Positions 46,915-59,127 are shown, numbered from the stretch's first letter. The stretch: 64,000 bases of DNA from Hyparrhenia diplandra (GCA_015847255.1 JADLZK010007278.1:1-64000), one strand, 5' to 3'. A program made the numbers and translations. The notes: generated from the sequence alone by a model not told the origin.

Positions 46915-46920
46915 AATAAA
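46915..46920 (+). terminator. Poly(A) signal of the lipase gene
   Basis: aataaa lies 117 bp after the stop codon, a normal 3' UTR length. Confidence 0.55.
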
Positions 46921-46987
46921 CTATCAGAACTCCTATTCCTCCATTCTATTATAGAAAAGAAAATATATTAAGAGAAATGCTGTGTGG

Positions 46988-47160
46988 CATCCGGTTGTTT
47001 TGGTATATTTGTTTGCATTCCATAGAAATGCCTAAATTTCATTACTATGTTCAACAAATTACATGAAGAAATCATTATAAACATAGTAATAGGATGTTGT
47101 AAATTTTGTAAGTAAATGCGAAAAAGTCTGTTTGTTTGCAAGGACTAAAACAACCGGATG
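46988..47160. mobile_element. MITE, 173 bp, 3' of the lipase gene
   Basis: Terminal inverted repeats: CATCCGGTTGTTTTGGT at the left end and actaaaacaaccggatg at the right end, matching with one change. The interior is AT-rich and non-coding. Target duplication not clear. The superfamily is not assigned. Confidence 0.75.
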
Positions 47161-47825
47161 TTTGATAGACAGATCCTATATTAATAGCCTAGACACTATA
47201 TTAATAGCCTCTAATGAAGGATGTATATAGTTATTTCTTATTACACCATAAACATATACACTAGTGCACAAACGCTGTTTTGTCCCGGTTCTTCATAGTA
47301 TAAATTGAACCAGGGATTACGATCCGGGACTAAAACAGTGGTGAAAATATGAACTGGGATTAATAATAACCTTTAAAAACACACCAACCGATGCCCCTAA
47401 GGCCAGTGCCTGTGCCCGGAACCAGCAGATTTAGTCCGGGACAAACTCTCTCTCTTTTTTTATTTCTATTTTATGGTTTCTTTTAATTTCATCATTTATT
47501 TTGCTTTTTAATTAGGTTTCCAAATACGATTGTGCACTGCAAATGATATAATACACGATTAGAAAAGCTTTGGTTCGATTAATGTACACAAATGACACAA
47601 ATAAAATATGAAACAAAAGTACGCACAAGATGTACATACAATATACATTTACATATACATCATGAACACATACAGCACGAACGCAAATTACAGATACATG
47701 TGAATCTAACCTAATTCAACAACACTAGATACTGAAGAAGATGGAGATACAAGCTACTCTGTTGTAGAGAGAGAAACTAGTACTCTATTATCTGCTTGAC
47801 CGAGAACTAGTACTCTACTATCTGT

Positions 47826-48089
47826 TTGAGAACTAGGAGTAGTAGTCTGCAATCAGTTTGTCCAGCCTCATCCACGCGCTACAGCTACTGCGAATGGGCA
47901 CCAGTCCTGGAGTCAGCCATCGCCATCGCCTCCCTGGTGCTCGCCAGCGTGCCTGTGTTTGCCGTCGCCGTGATTCACCATCTCGCGCTGGTGTCCGATG
48001 TCGTCCAGCAGATGCACATCCATGCGCAGATCGTAGCTGCGAACAAGGCCAAAGAATTAGAGATTGGGATTCAAACACGCACAAAATAA
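47826..48089 (+). CDS. Small ORF with one membrane-like segment inside CACTA
   Basis: 87 codons; the middle reads VLESAIAIASLVLASVPVFA, which would form a membrane helix, followed by HIHAQIVAANKAKELEIG. GC content is higher than the rest of the element, as for a captured host exon. The opposite strand is also partly open (83 codons at 47,833-48,084). I do not recognise either product. A captured gene piece is one explanation. Confidence 0.3.
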   Translation: MRTRSSSLQSVCPASSTRYSYCEWAPVLESAIAIASLVLASVPVFAVAVIHHLALVSDVVQQMHIHAQIVAANKAKELEIGIQTRTK

Positions 48090-48799
48090 TTAGAGAATGG
48101 ACGTACTGGGGACGTTGGAGACTTGTCTAGCGGTGGGATCCGAGGTCCTCACCTGGTTCATCATGCCTTGCAAAACCGATGAAGGGGATCCCTTCGATGA
48201 AGCACTGCATCCACACAGGGTCGCTGCCATGGGAGGTTGCTGTCGCTGCCAGGCACCATTGCGGAGGCAGCGCGGCTTATATATCAGGGCAACTTTAGTC
48301 CCGGTCTTGGTGACGCCTGGGAAATACCCCGTGTCGTGGTGACACCGGGACTAAAGCCCTCTCTAAAAATTCTCTCTAGCGCTTCTAAAATTTCGAATAG
48401 CTCCCAAAATTTCAAGCTTTAGTCCCGGGTCTTGGTATCACCGGGGCTAAAGTTGGATAATTTTCACTTCCCGCCACTTTCAAGCTGCGTTTCTTTTTTT
48501 CTATAACGCCTCTTTTTTTAAAATGCTAAAGCCTTGTTAATTGCCCCATAAAGTGTATACTTCACAACTTTTAAAAAAAAAAACAGTTATATTTACTTTT
48601 TCTTGCACACATAAAAAATATATAACCTATTTTTTTTTTTTTTTTTATAAATATAGAACATAATATAACTAGATAATCACTATTTCATTAATGCAAAATG
48701 TTGTATTTATTCAAAATCATTAAAATTGTTTTCGGTAGGAAATTATTTTGCACATCATTTTAACATTCATCTTTTCATTCTTAATCACCCATTGTCTAA

Positions 48800-49870
48800 A
48801 TGCACATGGACCCGGTTCAACTTGTCGGAAATTCGATTAAACTGGAAAAAATACCAAACCAATTCAAAAAAATTCTCAAACTTGGCGGTTCCTGCGGGGC
48901 ATGTGAAAGTGTGGGAAAAAATTTGAGGCCAAAACCACATGAATACACGTGGACCTTAGAATCATAGAAAACCTAAGTAGACATGGTTGGTGAAAGGTTG
49001 TGTATACCTCTGTGAAGGATGTTGGGTCTACCGGTGTTAAAATTGCTTCAATTTTTTTTTGTTGCTCATATACACCCAAAATATGATCCCACACAAAATC
49101 TTAGGTTTTTTCATGATTATTTGAATTACTAAATTTTCTTTTGTGCTGCGTCGACAAACCATAGCGAAGTTTCGTATGGTGGCAGATTTTGCACCCACCT
49201 CCCCAAAACCGTCTCCTAGGGCAAAGAGACCTTTTCACAAAGTTTGACACCGTTTGGATCTTTTGGAGGTGGATCGGTTCAACTTATAATTTCAGGGACA
49301 AAAAAGATTCGAAAAAATATCAAACCAATTCAAAAACTTCTCAAACTTGGCGGTTCCTACACACGGGGCATGTGAAAGCGTGGGAAAAAGTGTGAGGCCA
49401 AAACCACAATGGAATACGCGTGGACCCGAGAATCATGGAGAACCTAAGTGAGATATAATTGGTGAAAGGTTGTGTATACCATGTGAAGGATGTTGGGTCT
49501 ACCGGTGTTAAAATTGCTTGAATTTTTTTGTGCTCATATACACCCAAAATATCATCCCACACAAAATCTTAGGTTTTTTTCCGTGCGACAAACCACGACG
49601 AGTTTCGTATGGAAAACAATAGGGTTTTGCACTCACCTCCCCAAAATGTCTCCTAGGGCCAAGAGACCTTCTCACAAAGTTTGGCACCGTTTAGTGATCT
49701 TTTGGGGTGGACTCAGTTCAACTTATAATTATTGTTAGAACTCACGCGGAAATTAGATTAAACTAGAAAAATACCAAACCAATTCAAAAATTCTCAAACT
49801 TGGTGGTTGGGCATGTGAAAGCATAGGAGAAAGTTTGAGGTCAAAACCAAATGGAATATCATGGAATACG
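48800..49870. repeat. Three imperfect about 460-bp tandem repeats in CACTA
   Basis: The phrase taccaaaccaattcaaaa with the following ttctcaaacttgg and catgtgaaag occurs at about 48,851, 49,318 and 49,771, spacing 467 and 453 bp. The second part of the unit, ggttgtgtatacc...ggatgttgggtctaccggtg, is found at about 48,995 and 49,464. The third unit is truncated near 49,870. Confidence 0.85.
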
Positions 49871-50298
49871 CAAATGTGTTAATAAACGAAAAACATATTT
49901 TGAATAAGAGAAAACCAAATCACGAATTCAAGTTCTAAAAACGTAATTCTATATTTAAGCTAAGGATGTTGGTCATAATATAATAAAATCTCGGGGTCCT
50001 CTAGCAAAAGTGATGTTGCCTCATTTAGGGTTGGAATATCCAACCAGGGACTCATTTGGGCTGAAATTTGGACCCAACCCAAAACCTTTCATGTCCTACT
50101 CTCAAACCGGGATTAAAAACTTGAGAATACAAAGGGACTAAATGTCTTATTTTAGTCGGGTTGTTGGCTAGAACTGGGACTAAAGGTTTGCTCCCGCCTC
50201 GTGCATCGTTCCTCCAAGAGGTTTACTCCCGGTTGGTAGTTCCAACCGGGACTAATAGGAACTTTAATCCCAGTTCAAAATGAGAAGCGCCTGTAGTG

Positions 50299-50712
50299 TA
50301 AAAACACATCAGGGACAAAACAACGTCTTTGTAGTAGTGATAGAAACCGCACAAAAACACAAAAGTATGCACGCGATAGGCTCGAACCTAGTTGTCTCAT
50401 CAAAGACAAAGTGCTACACACGTCCTCTAGTTGCGGTCGGAGGTCCTCCTCACATCACAAACATTCGTCACAATGCGAGACTGTTCGCCGTCATACCACA
50501 TAGCCCTCCTCGCCAGGCGCCGTGGTCCCCCGCAAGGACGGTCGGAATTTTGGGGGTTTTTTACACTTCTTAGCACCCTAGTGCATACTCCAACACCTCT
50601 TCCTAGCTTTTGGTAACTAGCACCAGCAGCATGCGGCACCCACCGTACCCTCCAAGGTTCTAAAATAATACCCGAAATTCCTATTCTCTAAAACAAATAG
50701 AAATATGGCTAC
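50299..50712. other. Intergenic
   Basis: No supported gene. Short open frames at 50,280-50,640 overlap on both strands and have no recognised product. Confidence 0.4.
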
Positions 50713-51057
50713 TGCCTTATTTAGTTTTCAAACTTCAAACTTCCAAAAGTGTCACATTGAATATGTCGGATCATGTATAGACTACTAAATCTACACAAAA
50801 TACAAAACTAATTGTCCAATTTTCTTGTAAATTGCGAGACTAATGACCCTAATTAGGCCATGATTAGACACTAATTACTGCTACAGTAACACATGCTCTA
50901 ATAATAGATTAATTAGGCTAAATAAATTCATCTCATCGTATATAGACAAAATCTATAATTTATTTTGCAATTGGACCACATTTAGTACATCAAATGTGTA
51001 GTGGCATATCCGTTGTGACACTTTACAATCCTTCAAAAAGATCTAAACACAGTGGCC
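50713..51057. mobile_element. MITE of the grass TTTAGTT/GGCC-end family, degenerate
   Basis: The left end tgccttatttagtttt and the right end gatctaaacacagtggcc are an imperfect inverted pair. The interior phrases attgcgagactaat, taattaggccatgattag and ctacagtaacac are those of a very common grass MITE family with a ggccttgtttagtt end. Superfamily left open. Confidence 0.65.
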
Positions 51058-51233
51058 TTCCCCACAAGCCTCGTGGCTCATGCCACTCCTTATGTGTGGC
51101 TACTCACTAGACGCTAAAAAATGACCTTCCTCTATATGTGTGCCAACTCGCTAGTGATCACATTGATAGAGCTAGAATTATTTTGATGAATCGTATCAAA
51201 ACAACTCTACATGTATACTTTCTTAAAATCACT

Positions 51234-51970
51234 CACTAGTACAATTTTTTTTTTTATGTGACGGGCGTTCTAGATTATCCATGGCGGTGGGGTCACGATA
51301 AATGCTCGATTAACTATGGCGGTCGGAGCCCGTCATGGTTAATCGAAATAAAAACATAAAAGAAAAGTTGAGCCCAATGCCGCCCATATGGGCCCAACAT
51401 CAAGCCTGATTCACTAGCGCCGTGCGTGAAGAGGGCGCCGCAGCCCGGTGGTCGGATCCGGGGGGTGTCGCCACCACCGGATCCATGGAGGAGGAGGTCG
51501 CCACCGCCGGATCCGTGGTTGAGGTGGTCGTCATGGGATCCATGGAGGAGGATGAGGGCGCCACCACCGGATCCGTTGGGGAAGAGGGTGTTGTCATTTG
51601 GATCCATGGAGGAGGAGGGTGTAGCCGCCGTATTCATGGAGGGACGAGGGCTTCGTCATCGTATCGGTGGGAGAAGAGGGCGCCGCCTGCGGATGAGGGA
51701 GGAGAAGGGGCTGCCGGATCCATGGGACAAGAGGGCGCCACCGCTGATCCGTGGGAAAGATGTCGCCACTACCGAATCCGTGAGAGAAGGGGCCGCCGCC
51801 GCCGGATCCGTGGGAGAAGAGGGCGCCGCCACCGGATCATTGCCGCCGCCGAACTGTGGGAAAATAGGGTGTCACTACCGGATCCATGGTGGAGGAGGCA
51901 CCATGCAGCTGTGGCGATGCGGAGGGGAGGTGCCATGCAACTTCTATTTGGTGGAGCGAGGGTGCCACGC
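51234..51970. mobile_element. Second CACTA-type end with GGATCC-rich region
   Basis: CACTAGTACAATTTTTT at 51,234 has the same first seven bases as the 3-kb CACTA element. It is followed by gacgggc and ccatggcgg motifs repeated in both orientations to about 51,345. The other end is not seen; the body is the GGATCC-rich repeat and is cut by an LTR at 51,971. Confidence 0.45.
51422..51905 (+). repeat. Degenerate GGATCC(A/G)TGG minisatellite
   Basis: GGATCC occurs at intervals of about 24-60 bp together with gtggga(g)gaagagggcgcc(g/a)cc. The repeat keeps frames open on both strands (199 and 205 codons on plus, 107 on minus), giving low-complexity peptides rich in Gly, Glu and Arg or Ser, Asp and Pro. 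I do not accept these frames as genes. Confidence 0.75.
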
Positions 51971-54900
51971 TGTAACACCCCCGGTGTTTGGCTCATCTTT
52001 GCATTACATTTCACCTCATGAGCATAACATTTTCATGTCATAAGCATCATCATGCATTTGGTTGTTTATATGTGTTATATATAATATATAATTCTTATTT
52101 TCATGTTGGTTGCTTATAAAATGTTTATCTTGCCATGCCATGACCTTGATTGATCTTTAGAGTAGCTTAGAAATTTTTGGAGATGTTTCACAAACATGTT
52201 TGCATATTTCTCGGACCCTTTGCTGGTTGCTTAGTGTGGTTAAATTGGTTTGACCCTCATAAAAGTGTTTTATTTGTGCTTTTCAAAAGTGAGGGATAAC
52301 TTTATTTTCTATGAGTGAGTGCTTAATAAAAAGTATCCCAAATTCGTTGAGCTACAAATGTTAGTAAACGTGCAAGCTATGAAAATGCCAAGAAAATGGA
52401 GTATCAAGTCAAAACAGCAAGGTCATGTTTGAAAATTCACAATAAATCCTTTTTGCCTAAGTATGAAATGGTCTTGCTATTTTGTTTTGCAATTCAAAAT
52501 CTAGGTAGTTTCATAGCAAAGTGTCTTAATAAGATTTGTACAACTTTTTGTGCCTAACATTTTCTTTAATGACCTTGATCTAATTCAGCTTAGATTAGTG
52601 AGAAATGACGGTTAGAGGGGTTAACCCCCTTTCGGTAGTAGCAGGGCCGACAAGTCCGCTAACCCTTGGCCGCCAGACGCCACATGGCCGCCCATGCGTC
52701 GACCGCGAGTGAGCCGCCGCCCGGGACGCTTTGTCCCCCGGGCGAGGTGGTAACGCCGCATCCGAGCACGCGCTCGTCCCTCTCTCTCTTTCTCTCTCTC
52801 TCTCTCGCCCTCACTCACTCTCCCTCCCTCGCTCACTCTCGCTCTCTCTCTCTCTTTTCCTGACCCGAGCACAGTGTCCACCATGACCGTCGCCGCCGTG
52901 CACGCCGCCACCGCCTAACTACACCACCATTTTCAAATCCCTCCAACCAAAATCTCTGCCTTGCTTTGCCCTACAATGACGTCCAATCAGTTTCCACTTT
53001 AGTGCAAGATATGCACCGCAATCCCGTTTCACCGCCGCGTGCGCCGCTGAAGCGCCTCCATGGCCGATCTTCGTCATTCCCGACGATACTCCTTTTCTTT
53101 GTGTTCTTGCATGTTTCGAGTCCATGGTCAAGTCTAGTGTCTAACCCTAGGGTGAATTGACCAGACACGGCCTAAGCTCGCCAGACCCATCGCCACCGCC
53201 GCGCCACGCCGCCACGCCATCGTGCATCGCAAGACGGGGAACCCTAACGGCACCCCCGCCGGGTTTGTTTGGGTGTTGAGCAACACCGCTAGGTCACACT
53301 TGAGCTTTTCCCAAGCCCCACCGAGGCCGTCAATGCCGGCAGGCAGTCGTCGCCGTCGGCCGCCATTGCCGTGTCGAGCTCATTTACGGTTGTAACCACG
53401 CGCGCGCCTTGTCCCCTCATGTCCGGCTCGTCGAGACGAAGCCATAGGAGCAAACCGTGTCACGAGACCTTGCCGTCGGCGAGAATGCCACCGCCCTAGC
53501 GCCGCCCCCGCGCTTTCGTGTCACTAACACGTGGGCCCCGCATGTCGACCACCTTTTCTTTTTCTTTTATGAATTTCAGTTTTAGGTTGAATCTTTGGAA
53601 ATCCATAACTTGAGCTAGGAATGTCCAATGAGTGGTTCAAGTTGTTGTGTGCTTGTTGTAAGATCTAGTTTCGTGAAAAAATATGAATTATCCTTTTTAG
53701 CATGTTTTTATATATATCTTTAAATAAAGTGCTTTATTCTTGTTTTTTATGATAAATGCATTAGTAATTGTACGAAGGTCAAAAAAATGTGAAACTTGTT
53801 TTGTTGGTCTGCTTATGGGTTGTGTTGTTTAGGAAAAATATGAAACATGCTATGTTACGTGAAAGAAATGTGATTCTTGTTGTAGGCTCGTTTATATGGC
53901 TTGTTTTGTAAAAACAGAAAATGTTATTTTTATGAGGAGTTTTGAATTGCTACTTTTGTACATGCTTGCCTTGTGCTATAGTATCTTTGTATCATATGAA
54001 ATCTATTGTTTGACACTTTTCATAATACAAAGTGTTTTATGTGCTTAGTTTAAGTTGTTCCTTGTCATGCTTGTAGAAAATGATGTGGTGATCTCCATGC
54101 TTTGAAATTTCTATAACATGCTTTGTGGGTCATCCTTATGCTTCTGTAATTTTCTTAGATTTTTTCTGAGTACTTTGGTAGTAGCACTTTTTTGTAGCTT
54201 GATTCATAAATCAGTTTGAGCAATATAGGTTCCTTACATCTTTTGAGGCCTTTCTTTGTCCTTTTTAGAGGTTAATTAGATGTTTTGTTAAGTGTGTCCT
54301 TACCTAGATTCCTATCAACTTTCATAGTTGTTCAAGTTATAGTTTGCATATGGTAGTTGTTCTTGTGAATGTCAAATAAATGAAAAGAGTGATGTTTTGC
54401 TAGAATAGTTTTGCTTATGGGATCTATTTGGTCACTTTTTAATGATGGAGTTGATCTTTGCACCCTGAAAGTGTTTTATAGATAATTTCATAAGCTTTCC
54501 GGAGAGTCTAAGTTTCTTTGCGTTTGGAGTTCTGAGCTTTAGTTATGATTTTTCTTCCGTGACTATTTGTTGATAGCTTGGTTCTTTGTTTGTGGATGTT
54601 TGGTAATGTTTACATGAATTGTCTTCGCCTCGCTATCTTTGTAGCTATGTGTTGTCACCTTAGTTTAGTGCTTGTCCGATTTGCGAGAGTTCTTGTAGGT
54701 GCTCGACCTCTCAACCCCGAAGAGCAACTATACTTTAGGCTGTGTGAGAAGGGTAAGTGTCTTGTGTAAAATATGTTGGACGCTTTGCTTCATAGTGATT
54801 AGAAGAGAGTGGCACTTGTGTGTTGTCTTGTTAAGGGAAGTGTGTGGGTCATTCATGTCTTGAACATCCTCATCATATGCACATTCCTGTTTGCATCACA

Positions 54901-55317
54901 TTATGTATTAATTTCTGCATGCATGTAATAGGTGTTCTGGACGGTCCGACGTTGTTGGAGTTCGACGGGACATGCGCAAACGAGGAGGAGATTCCCGTGG
55001 AGGTGACGGACTAGTTAGCAGGACCAGGAGTCGGTGAGGAGACTGTTCTTGAGTGCTCGAGCCATGAGCCTACCACCTTTGTGCGAGGCAAGCCCCAGAG
55101 CATTCTTGTGTCCTATTCTTTCATAATAATTTACTTGTGTCCTTTATTGTTTTTTATTACATTAAGTGATAGGAGTTGCTTGGAAACCTGTGATGCATAT
55201 ATATGCCCATCCTTATCCAACTTTACTTATACCCTGACATCCTATCATAGTACATGAATTGTTTAGTTTCTTAGTTAAGCTTTGCCAGAGTCAAAACATA
55301 ATATCTTCTACGAGAAA
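51971..55317 (+). mobile_element. Long gypsy LTR (about 3.3 kb, solo or truncated)
   Basis: It starts TGTAACACCCCCGGTGTTTG, the usual start of long grass gypsy LTRs. It then has AT-rich U3, a GC-rich block with a (CT)n run (52,780-52,858) and many gccgcc/accgcc motifs, a long T-rich leader (53,560-54,900), and eeipvev-like coding residue near 54,985. The right end is taken at the start of the next LTR; the true end is not defined. No TATA box or target duplication was confirmed. Confidence 0.5.
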
Positions 55318-57135
55318 GTTGGCATTTCTAAACGTCATCAAATTAAGGGTAGGTAAAACCTAAAATCTACACTTACGTTGTCACAAATAAAAAAAATCAT
55401 TATATCCGCAAAGCGCACAGATATAAACTGAAAATAAACTCTATACCACTGTAGCACTTCACCTAGGATGAATCGGGTATCATAATTTATATTTTCCCAA
55501 AGGAAGGACTGTGAGGCAATATTTGTATGACTCATGGCAATTCTATATTTTATGTACATAAAGTCAATCATTCCAATACTATAGCATGGGGTGAATAGAG
55601 AAGATAAATAATAAATAAATAAAGATAATAATAAAAGATAATAAAGACAATAATAGAAGATAAAACGATGCCTAGGGTATTCCATTGAGATAGAAAGATT
55701 TAGAGATTCACTAAATTTAGTATAGATTATTATGGTTATTCTGAGATAAGACTTCAAGTAACTATCAATCATAAAGTCAAAGCATAGCATGTAAAATATT
55801 CTCATGTATAGTACAAGCAAATCATACCATATAGCAAGAGAGATATCAACTAAGGAGGATTTATAATGAGATAAACTAGCCTCCGTCGCGACCACATCCT
55901 AACGTTCACCATATACGGAGGGAGGACTATAGAAGACTCAATAAGGCTCTCACCCTTACGAACTACCCCAAACCCCAGCATACAACGGTCATTTGTAGAT
56001 AACTTATATCTAAGCACCATGCCTACATATAACTTATGACTTAACCCCCTCGAGATAAAGGCTAAGTTGTCCACGATGTCAAGCATATAATAATCAATAA
56101 CTAGAACTATATCAAATATCAAACTAGAATATACTAAGAACATAACAATCAATAATATAATAAAATAAAGCATAATCATAATGAGAACTCAAGATAAATT
56201 TATTACCAAATGTCTCCAATATAATAGATTTGAAATCCTGAGCCGAGCTCACAATCTCCTTTGAACAATTAGACAATCTACTACTCTGATCTCTGAAGAA
56301 CTAGAGCTCTCTAATCTTCTAATCTTTGGAAACCCTAGTACTAAACTCTCTCTCTAATAACAATGTATCTAAACCCTAAATAATACTGAAGACTAATGAA
56401 TTAGGGTTTCAGGGGGTAGTTGAGAGGAAGATCCTCCCATGGAAGGTCTTGGTGAATCAAGGTCCATCTCGGAGTGTGTTTGGTGTGAGCTTCCTCTTGA
56501 CCTACTCCTTGTCACCATGGATGAAAGGGATTTCCAACCCTTCATGATTGCCTTGCTGCAAGAAATTTCTCCACAAAAACTAGGGGAAAGGTGAGGATTA
56601 GAGAAAATAAGCAAGGATCTATCACCTCACCTTCACTTCCCTTAATCTTTTCTCCAAAATAGCTCAAGGTGGTTCACGAAGTTGTGCTCGGTTTTGGGGT
56701 GACTGGAGTGGTTTCTCGGGGATGAGAATGAGATAGAAAGGAGGTAGAAGAATGGGAGAGTGGTGGTGGTGGTGGTGGGGTGCCGCTGGCCCCCCGGCAA
56801 AAGCCAGGTGGGTCCCACTTCCTGAAGGTGCTCCTCTGCCATGTCTTGGTCCTCTCAATTCACTCCAATGTATGTCCTTTGTCTAGAATGGTCCCATGTG
56901 GGGTTGGTCTCAAAATTTGAATTAATGAAAAAGACAAAAAGTGTGGTAGGTGGGAATGATGAGTCTATGACATGTGGGTCCCATGTGTCTCCGTATTTCT
57001 ACCGTATAATACCTCACAAAATGTAGCACAACAAAATGTATTTTATGAATCTATGAAAAATAAGAATTCTAATGATGGTAAATTCATAATTTTCTACCTC
57101 CACAGTAAATATTACTTACGGGGGGTTTTGACACA
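55318..57135 (-). mobile_element. Athila/Tat-like LTR in minus orientation (3' LTR)
   Basis: On the minus strand the right end begins TGTGTCAAAACCCCCCG (57,135) and the left end has the family signature GGTGAAGTGCTACAGTGG and TGTGCGCTTTGCGGAT (about 55,390-55,480), then AAATGCCAAC. This matches the U5 end of the solo LTRs at 15.0 and 27.9 kb in inverse orientation. Gag-protease lies just to the right, so this is the 3' LTR of a minus-strand element. Left end uncertain by some tens of bases. Confidence 0.65.
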
Positions 57136-57368
57136 CCATAAATCCTATTTATATGGGGCTTGGAATAAAATGCAATGAAAATTTATTTTAGAATTTTCTA
57201 GGCAATAATCATGGAAAGAAATAAATAATGATAATGCATAAAATTAAAAGCGTAGATTTTTACCGAATTACCTTTTTATTGCGGAGCCGGAGTAGTTGTA
57301 TCTTAAGAGGATATAAATGGTTGATCAAGTCCACCTTCCTACGCGGAGATATTATTAAGTCCTTGTCT

Positions 57369-58066
57369 TCATTGGCTTCTACTAGAGAGGCTTGCTCTCG
57401 GCCGTGGCTTGAAAGCGAACTTTTCTTGTTGTCCCTTAATTGTAAATTTTATTTCTCCAACTCCGACGTCAATATGAGCATTGAATGTACTCAACAGAGG
57501 TCTTCCGAGTATAATTGGTGTTCTTATATCTTCCTTCATATCAAGCACCACAAAGTCAACTAGGACTACAAAACTTTGGATTTGTCTTTGGAACATTCTC
57601 TGTTATTCCAATGGGACAACGAATTGACTGATCCGCCGCTTGCAAGCATATTGAAGTAATATTGAAGTAGGTGTGAGTGTTGTGAAATCGAGCTTGTCAA
57701 AGATTGTCTTTGGCATAACACCGACACTAGCTCCAAGATCACATAATGCACTCTCAAAAGTTTGACTTCCGATTGAGCATTCAATAGTAGGATGTCCAGG
57801 ATCCTTCTTTTTGATGGCCACTGTGTTCAATATTGCTGCACTACACACCTCTGTCAACTGAATGACTTCAGTGGTAGGAAGTGGCCTTTTGTTGTTGAGG
57901 ATGTCTCTAAGATATTTTGCATAAGTAGGAACTTGCATGGCATCCATCAATGGCACATTGATATATAGCTTCTCAATCACTTCTATGAACTTTTTGAATT
58001 GCTCATCTTTCTTGGGTCTTCTCTCTTTCCATCTTGGAAATGGCAAGTGTTGCGTATCATAATAAT
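57369..58066 (-). pseudogene. Gypsy gag C-terminus and protease
   Basis: Minus strand. Residues KKDEQFKKFIEVIEKLYINV, then DAMQVPTYAKYLRDILNNKR, then the protease loop CDLGASVGVMPKTIFDKLDF and, after a frame change near 57,600, FVVLDMKED, TPIILGRPLL and GQQEKFAF. Typical of plant Athila/Tat gag-protease, where D(L/S)GAS replaces DTG. No RT follows, so the element is non-autonomous or deleted. It is cut on the right at 58,067 by an LTR inserted in the opposite orientation. Confidence 0.85.
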
Positions 58067-59127
58067 TGCCGGGTGCCAAAATAAATGACACCCTCGACGC
58101 AATCAACCAAGGGAACGACTAGCCTCAACACGTCATCAACAGGCAAGACGTCCCGAGAATGCCACTAGCCGAGGGTCCTCACGGGGCGGGAAATCAGTGA
58201 CTCGCCCGACCCTCTCTCGGGAGGGGAGGATTAGGTCAGTTCGCCCGAGACCCCCTCCGCCGGGCGTACCTCTCGGCATCCATCGTTCGGCAACGGACGC
58301 GACAACAAGGATAGGCGTCCACGCCTGACAAAGCTGACCGCTCTGACACCCCGGATTCTCTCACCAGAGGGGCCCTGCGGTGGTCAAATCCTTCTGTGAT
58401 GCCGTCAGCTCGTCCTGAACGCGCTGTTAGGTGCTGTTCGCGCCTTACCGTGTACTGTGACAACCACCCCCACTGTAATGTCACCTCACGCGCCCATCCC
58501 GAAGGGTCTCGGATGGCACTGCAGCCATGACGCACACCCTTCGGGCGGGTACGGCAATAGTCCCCTGGCACCATCAGTGTACCCCTCGGAGCATCTACCC
58601 TCGGAAAAGCAAGGGTCTCGGAGGTCAATGGCCACACGGCTCAGGTCATCTAGGGTTCACGCCACCCAAAAGGACACCTGAAGATCGGGGGGAAGGACAA
58701 CCTCCTTTCCACGATGACAACGAAGGACGCCCCTTCTCTACAGCATGGGTACAAGGCACCGACTAAGCAATTTCCTACACCTAGAGGACATGTACTCGCC
58801 GGCCCTCCTTGTGACTATAAAAGGGGTGCCCGGGCATAGAATAGGGCAAGTCGAAGCACACACGCCTTGACTTCACACCATTGGCAACTTACCTCAATCA
58901 CCACGCATAGAGACTTGAGGTTCCGGCCTCTCTTACTCACCCTGCTTGTATTCCCCTACTACGAGCACCTCGGTGCAGATACACAACCATTCACCCGACT
59001 GGACGTAGGGCCGGCATTGGCCTAAACAAGTATACATCTTGTGTCATCTCGCACCAACCATCCGGTCCCTGGGACGCGCACCACAATTACTAGTCGGTTA
59101 GCCGTACCCCGGTTCGAAACACCAATA
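58067..59127 (+). mobile_element. 5' LTR of a RIRE2/Dasheng-type gypsy (LARD-like) element
   Basis: Plus orientation; the start is taken at TGCCGGGTGCC (58,067) and the end at ACCAATA (59,127), about 1,061 bp. The TATA box TATAAAAGG lies at 58,816-58,824. The end is followed by a PBS (gttggcgtgccaggtagggg), which is the usual arrangement of large grass elements of this group. The left terminus is inferred from where the gag-protease homology stops. Confidence 0.7.
58816..58824 (+). promoter_or_regulatory. LTR TATA box
   Basis: tataaaagg with a cggcatag/acacacgcc leader after it, placed in the last third of the LTR as expected for the U3/R border. Confidence 0.6.

Larger units (their letters stand above)
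47259..50298. mobile_element. Non-autonomous CACTA (En/Spm) element, about 3.0 kb
   Basis: Begins CACTAGTGCACAAACG at 47,259 and ends gcgcctgTAGTG at 50,298, inverted CACTA ends. Subterminal tttgtcccgg/ggactaaa and gggattaa/ttagtccc motifs recur at both ends and at 48,285-48,460, as in grass CACTA elements. The 3-bp flanks (ata and taa) do not match, so a clean target duplication is absent. No transposase is seen. It contains a small ORF (47,826) and three about 460-bp repeats. The inner copy of subterminal motifs at 48.3-48.45 kb suggests a composite. Confidence 0.75.

Noticed and set aside
51422..52043. 199- and 205-codon plus-strand frames
   Set aside because: Produced by the GGATCC minisatellite; low-complexity peptides and open in several frames at once.
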